Shown piece after piece: positions 15,164 through 17,952 of a stretch of 17,952 nt of DNA; the stretch's first letter is position 1; every line of letters begins with the position of its first letter. The DNA lies in NCBI GenBank assembly GCA_041552055.1, contig JBFELO010000095.1, positions 1 through 17,952 on the forward strand, in the 5' to 3' direction. A program made the translations under genes and the position numbers. The DNA is from JBFELO01 sp041552055. Its GTDB lineage: Bacteria > Acidobacteriota > Thermoanaerobaculia > Thermoanaerobaculales > Sulfomarinibacteraceae. The notes beneath the pieces were generated by a model. It worked only from the letters and a program-made list of their open reading frames with translations. It had not been told where the DNA came from and did no database searches.

Positions 15164-17860
15164 GTGGATCTAGACGCCAACAGTGTGGCTCCAGCGGTGG
15201 GCGACGGTGCCGGTCGCCGCGTGGGGACGTTCGAGATCCTCGACGAGATCGGCCGTGGGGGCATGGGGATCGTCTACCGCGCGCGCGACCTGAAGCTGCA
15301 CCGTGAGGTCGCGCTCAAGCGCCCCAGACCCGAGCTGCTCGAAAACCCGGACCTGCGAAGGAGATTCATGACCGAGGCCCGGAGCGCGTCCAACCTGATG
15401 CACCCCAACATCACCACGGTGTTCGAGGTGTTCGAGGAGGACGGTGTGCCGTGGCTGGTGATGGAGCTGATCCAGGGGGCCAGCCTGCGGACGATGCTCG
15501 CCGGGGCAGATCCGCTGCCCTGCGAGGACGTGCTGCGCCACGCCGAGGGGCTGGCCGATGCGCTGCGCGTGGCGCACGTGGGCGGCATCCTCCATCGTGA
15601 CATCAACCCCAACAACGTCATGGTCGGCGCCGACGGCCGCGCCCGACTGAGCGACTTCGGTCTCGCCCGCGCATGGGCCGAGCCCGAAGGCTCCTCCGGG
15701 GACTCCGCCAGGAGCACCGAGGTGTACAGCGGCGACGGGGTTGCCGGGACCCGGGGCTACATGTCGCCCGAACAGGCGCTCGGCAAGCCGATCGACCCGC
15801 GCAGCGACCTGTTCTCGTTGGGCACGGTGCTGTACGAGATGTGCACCGGCCGGCAGGCCTTCTTCAGGGCGGACAGCGGCGACTGGCTCGACGCCCTGCT
15901 GCACCGCGAGCCCGAGCCGATCTCGTCGGTCAACTCGGAGGTGCCGCTCGAGATCGAGCACATCGTGCGCAAGGCGCTCGCCAAGCGGCCGTTCCAGCGC
16001 TACCAGAGCGCCAACGAGATGCTGCTCGACGTGCGCGCGGTGCGGCGCAAGCTGACCTCGGACTCCGGAATATCGACGCCGTTGCCGGAGCTCCGGAGGA
16101 GGCGGCGCAACCGGAGGATCGCGATCGCCGTGGCCGCACTCTGTGTCGTGGCCGTGGCGGCCGCCGTCCTCGTCGAGCCGGTGTTGCTCCGCCCGCCGGG
16201 CAATCCGACGCTGGCGCCGGACCACCGCCGCCTGACCTCGGGCTCGGGCTGGGAGGGCCAGCCCGCGATCTCGCCCGACGGAACGATGGTGGCGTTCGCG
16301 TCCGACGACGACGGCAACACGGACATCTGGCTGATTCCCGCGGTCGGCGGCGAGCCGCTGCGGTTGACCGACCACCCCGCGGCCGACACCGATCCCGCCT
16401 GGTTCCCGGACGGCAGCGCCGTGACCTTCGTGTCCCGGCGCGGTGGCGCGCCCTCGATCTGGCGGATCCCGCCGCTGGGCGGCTCGCCGGTCGAGCTGGT
16501 GGCCGATGCGGCCGACCCAACGATCTCGCCGGACGGGACCCGCATCGCCTTCTCGCGGGAGGGCCCGGACGGGCTGCCGAGGATCGCGGTCGCGCCGCTC
16601 GGCGATCCCGCCGAGGCCCGGTGGGTGACGGGCGAGGGCGACGGCTACTGGGGGCACAGCAGCCCGGCGTGGTCGCCGGACGGGCACACGCTCGTGTACG
16701 CAGACTTCAAGAACCTGTGGCTGGTCCCGGCCGAGGGGGGCGGCGCGACGCCGTTGACCACAGAGGATGCCCTCGACCAGAACCCGGTGTGGTCGCCGGA
16801 CGGCAGGACCATCTTCTTCTCGTCGGTGCGTGACGGAACTCCCGCGCTGTGGGGCGTGCGCGTCTCCGACGGCGCGCTGCACCGGCTGACCTCCGGCACC
16901 AGCGCCGAGGCCGAGCCGTCGCTCAGCGCGAACGGCTCTCGAATCGCCTACTCGACCTCGGATGACAAACCCGACATCGTGGTCGTCGACCGCGCGACCG
17001 GGACGCGGACGGAGATCTCCGGGTCGACCAGCGATGTCGATCCCGCGGTCGCGCCGGACGGCTCCAGCGTCGCGTTCGTGTCGGATCGCAGGGGCGGCTA
17101 CGACCTGTGGCTGCAGCCGCTCCGGGAAGGGAGCGTGGACGGGCCGCCGCGCCAGATCACCGAGCACCGCGGGTCGGTGGCGGTGCCGGCGTTCTCGCCG
17201 GACGGGCGCTGGCTCGCCTACCACCGGGTCGACCAGGGACAACGCGATATCTGGATCGTGCCGACCGACGGGGGTGTGCCGCAGCGGTTCACCGAGCACC
17301 CCGCGATCGACATCAACCCGACGTTTTCGCCCGATGGGACGCGGCTGGCGTTCATCTCGAGGCGTGGCGGCGTCGAGAACCTCTGGGTCGCGCCGGTGGC
17401 TGGCGGCCGGCGGACCGGCGAGTCGCGCCAGCTCACCCGAAGCGAGTCGGTCCACTGGTTCCCGGTGTGGTCGCCGGACGGGGAGCGGATCGCGTACGTG
17501 GTTCTGGGGGGTGGCCGCAGCGAGGCGTGGGTGGTCGAGGTCGACTCGGGTGCGCCACCGGTGCAGGTGACCGACGGCGCGGACGCGCGCCACGTGCACT
17601 GGAGCGCGGACGGTGGTGCGCTGTTCGTCGCGGGCACGTGGGGCGCGGACCGCATCGGCCTGCGGGTGGTGGCGCTCGACGACGGCGCCACGCGCGTCCT
17701 GGACGCGGGGTACGACCTCGGTCCGGGAGCGCTGGGTACCGGCCAGTTCGGCACCGATGCCGCGGGGCGGATCCTGGCGCACGAGGTGATCGAGCGGCGC
17801 GGCGACGTGTGGCTGGCCGAGGTGGACCTCGGGCGGCGCCGCCGCTGGTCATGGCGTTGA
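15164..17860 (+). CDS. Membrane Ser/Thr protein kinase fused to PD40 (TolB-like) beta-propeller repeats
   Basis: This is a PknB-type eukaryotic-like kinase of 898 aa. The kinase domain (about 22-296) has the glycine loop GRGGMGIVYRA (30-40), ATP-anchoring K52 (VALK), helix-C E71, H144-R145-D146, N151, DFG (164-166) and a GTRGYMSPE activation segment end (195-203). The catalytic loop reads HRDINPNN: the lysine normally two residues after the Asp is N148. A basic stretch RRRRRNRR (311-318) and one helix (about 318-342) follow. The C-terminal part (about 350-890) carries twelve SPDG-type PD40 repeats, with the motif near residues 371, 415, 456, 505, 546, 589, 631, 679, 723, 771, 815 and 867. This is consistent with two six-bladed propellers outside the cytoplasmic membrane, probably sensing a ligand or partner. 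It is divergent from the permease operon, and another gene follows 38 bp downstream. The architecture is common in Acidobacteriota. Confidence 0.95.
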   Translation: MDLDANSVAPAVGDGAGRRVGTFEILDEIGRGGMGIVYRARDLKLHREVALKRPRPELLENPDLRRRFMTEARSASNLMHPNITTVFEVFEEDGVPWLVMELIQGASLRTMLAGADPLPCEDVLRHAEGLADALRVAHVGGILHRDINPNNVMVGADGRARLSDFGLARAWAEPEGSSGDSARSTEVYSGDGVAGTRGYMSPEQALGKPIDPRSDLFSLGTVLYEMCTGRQAFFRADSGDWLDALLHREPEPISSVNSEVPLEIEHIVRKALAKRPFQRYQSANEMLLDVRAVRRKLTSDSGISTPLPELRRRRRNRRIAIAVAALCVVAVAAAVLVEPVLLRPPGNPTLAPDHRRLTSGSGWEGQPAISPDGTMVAFASDDDGNTDIWLIPAVGGEPLRLTDHPAADTDPAWFPDGSAVTFVSRRGGAPSIWRIPPLGGSPVELVADAADPTISPDGTRIAFSREGPDGLPRIAVAPLGDPAEARWVTGEGDGYWGHSSPAWSPDGHTLVYADFKNLWLVPAEGGGATPLTTEDALDQNPVWSPDGRTIFFSSVRDGTPALWGVRVSDGALHRLTSGTSAEAEPSLSANGSRIAYSTSDDKPDIVVVDRATGTRTEISGSTSDVDPAVAPDGSSVAFVSDRRGGYDLWLQPLREGSVDGPPRQITEHRGSVAVPAFSPDGRWLAYHRVDQGQRDIWIVPTDGGVPQRFTEHPAIDINPTFSPDGTRLAFISRRGGVENLWVAPVAGGRRTGESRQLTRSESVHWFPVWSPDGERIAYVVLGGGRSEAWVVEVDSGAPPVQVTDGADARHVHWSADGGALFVAGTWGADRIGLRVVALDDGATRVLDAGYDLGPGALGTGQFGTDAAGRILAHEVIERRGDVWLAEVDLGRRRRWSWR

Positions 17861-17898
17861 GGTGGATTATCAACCGACCGAACGAGAGGAGGAGAGAC

Positions 17899-17952
17899 AT
17901 GCCCCCCAAGAAAAAGGTGGAAAAGGAGTACGCGGATATAATCTTCAAGGAC
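17899..17952 (+). CDS. Start of an unidentified protein, truncated by the window end
   Basis: ATG 17899 is preceded by a strong purine-rich ribosome binding site (GAGGAGGAGA, ending about 3 nt before the ATG, with the core GGAGG at better spacing). The 18 visible codons give MPPKKKVEKEYADIIFKD, with no stop before the window ends. The N-terminus is lysine-rich and not a signal peptide. Its AAG/GAG/ATA use is less GC-biased than its neighbour. It lies 38 bp after the kinase gene with no terminator between, so it is probably co-transcribed and may be a substrate or partner of the kinase (inference). The family is not recognisable from this fragment. Confidence 0.6.
   Translation, partial: MPPKKKVEKEYADIIFKD

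Noticed and set aside
14785..15264. A 159-codon minus-strand frame across the divergent intergenic region
   Set aside because: There is no ribosome binding site, it overlaps the kinase start and the promoter elements, and its Pro/Ser/Arg-rich composition is typical of non-coding frames.
15170..17782. An 870-codon frame antisense to the kinase
   Set aside because: It has the same register as the kinase codons and the same explanation of avoided TTA/CTA/TCA codons. It has no ribosome binding site or domain signal, while the plus-strand frame has complete kinase and PD40 motifs.
1..17952. CRISPR arrays, tRNA/rRNA genes, insertion sequences or phage attachment sites
   Set aside because: I saw no spaced direct repeats, transposase-like frames, terminal inverted repeats or recognisable RNA genes by reading. 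The repeated protein motifs in the kinase are PD40 blades, not DNA repeats.

Overview
The window is GC-rich and densely coding, with strong G/C bias at third codon positions. Its gene families (several 800-residue 'duplicated orphan' MacB/FtsX-type permeases of the ADOP class, a MacA-like adaptor, an NtrC-type two-component pair, and a membrane Ser/Thr kinase fused to PD40/TolB-like repeats) are typical of Acidobacteriota and some neighbouring deep Gram-negative phyla. Assignment to Acidobacteriota is inference from family content; there is no rRNA or other taxonomic marker here.

Layout. Positions 1-14739 hold eight genes, all on the minus strand, so transcription runs from right to left. In transcription order they are: three consecutive ADOP permeases (14739-12325, 12309-9841, 9828-7381); a 141-bp gap; a periplasmic adaptor (7239-5986); an ABC ATPase (5964-5248); a fourth ADOP permease (5219-2799); a sigma-54-dependent response regulator (2739-1369); and its histidine kinase (1372-14, overlapping the regulator by 4 bp). 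A 424-bp divergent intergenic region (14740-15163) separates this block from a plus-strand kinase/PD40 gene (15164-17860). A further plus-strand gene begins at 17899 and runs off the window.

Main discovery. Two near-perfect sigma-54 (-24/-12) promoters lie on the minus strand. P1, in front of the three-permease operon, reads TGGCACGGGGCTTGCT (14782-14767). P2, in front of the adaptor/ATPase/permease/regulator operon, reads TGGCACGGGGATTGCG (7279-7264). They match at 14 of 16 positions. Upstream of each lies a TGTCCG/CGGACA dyad: a perfect 20-bp palindrome at 7339-7358 and a degenerate copy at 14844-14859. In both cases the dyad centre is exactly 83.5 bp from the C of the -12 element. The locus therefore looks like a self-contained regulon. 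The histidine kinase has essentially no periplasmic domain and is probably an intramembrane or cytosolic sensor. It would phosphorylate the NtrC-type activator, which binds the dyads and switches on both transporter operons. Read-through from P2 would also raise expression of the regulator and kinase, giving positive feedback.

Functional model (inference). The adaptor, ATPase and fourth ADOP form a MacAB-like tripartite efflux or envelope-maintenance pump. Three further ADOP permeases without their own ATPase are co-induced and may share the single ATPase and adaptor. No TolC-like outer-membrane partner is visible. The divergent kinase has its own sigma-70-like promoter candidate. It carries an N-terminal kinase domain with an unusual HRDxN catalytic loop, one membrane helix, and twelve PD40 repeats that probably form two extracytoplasmic six-bladed propellers.
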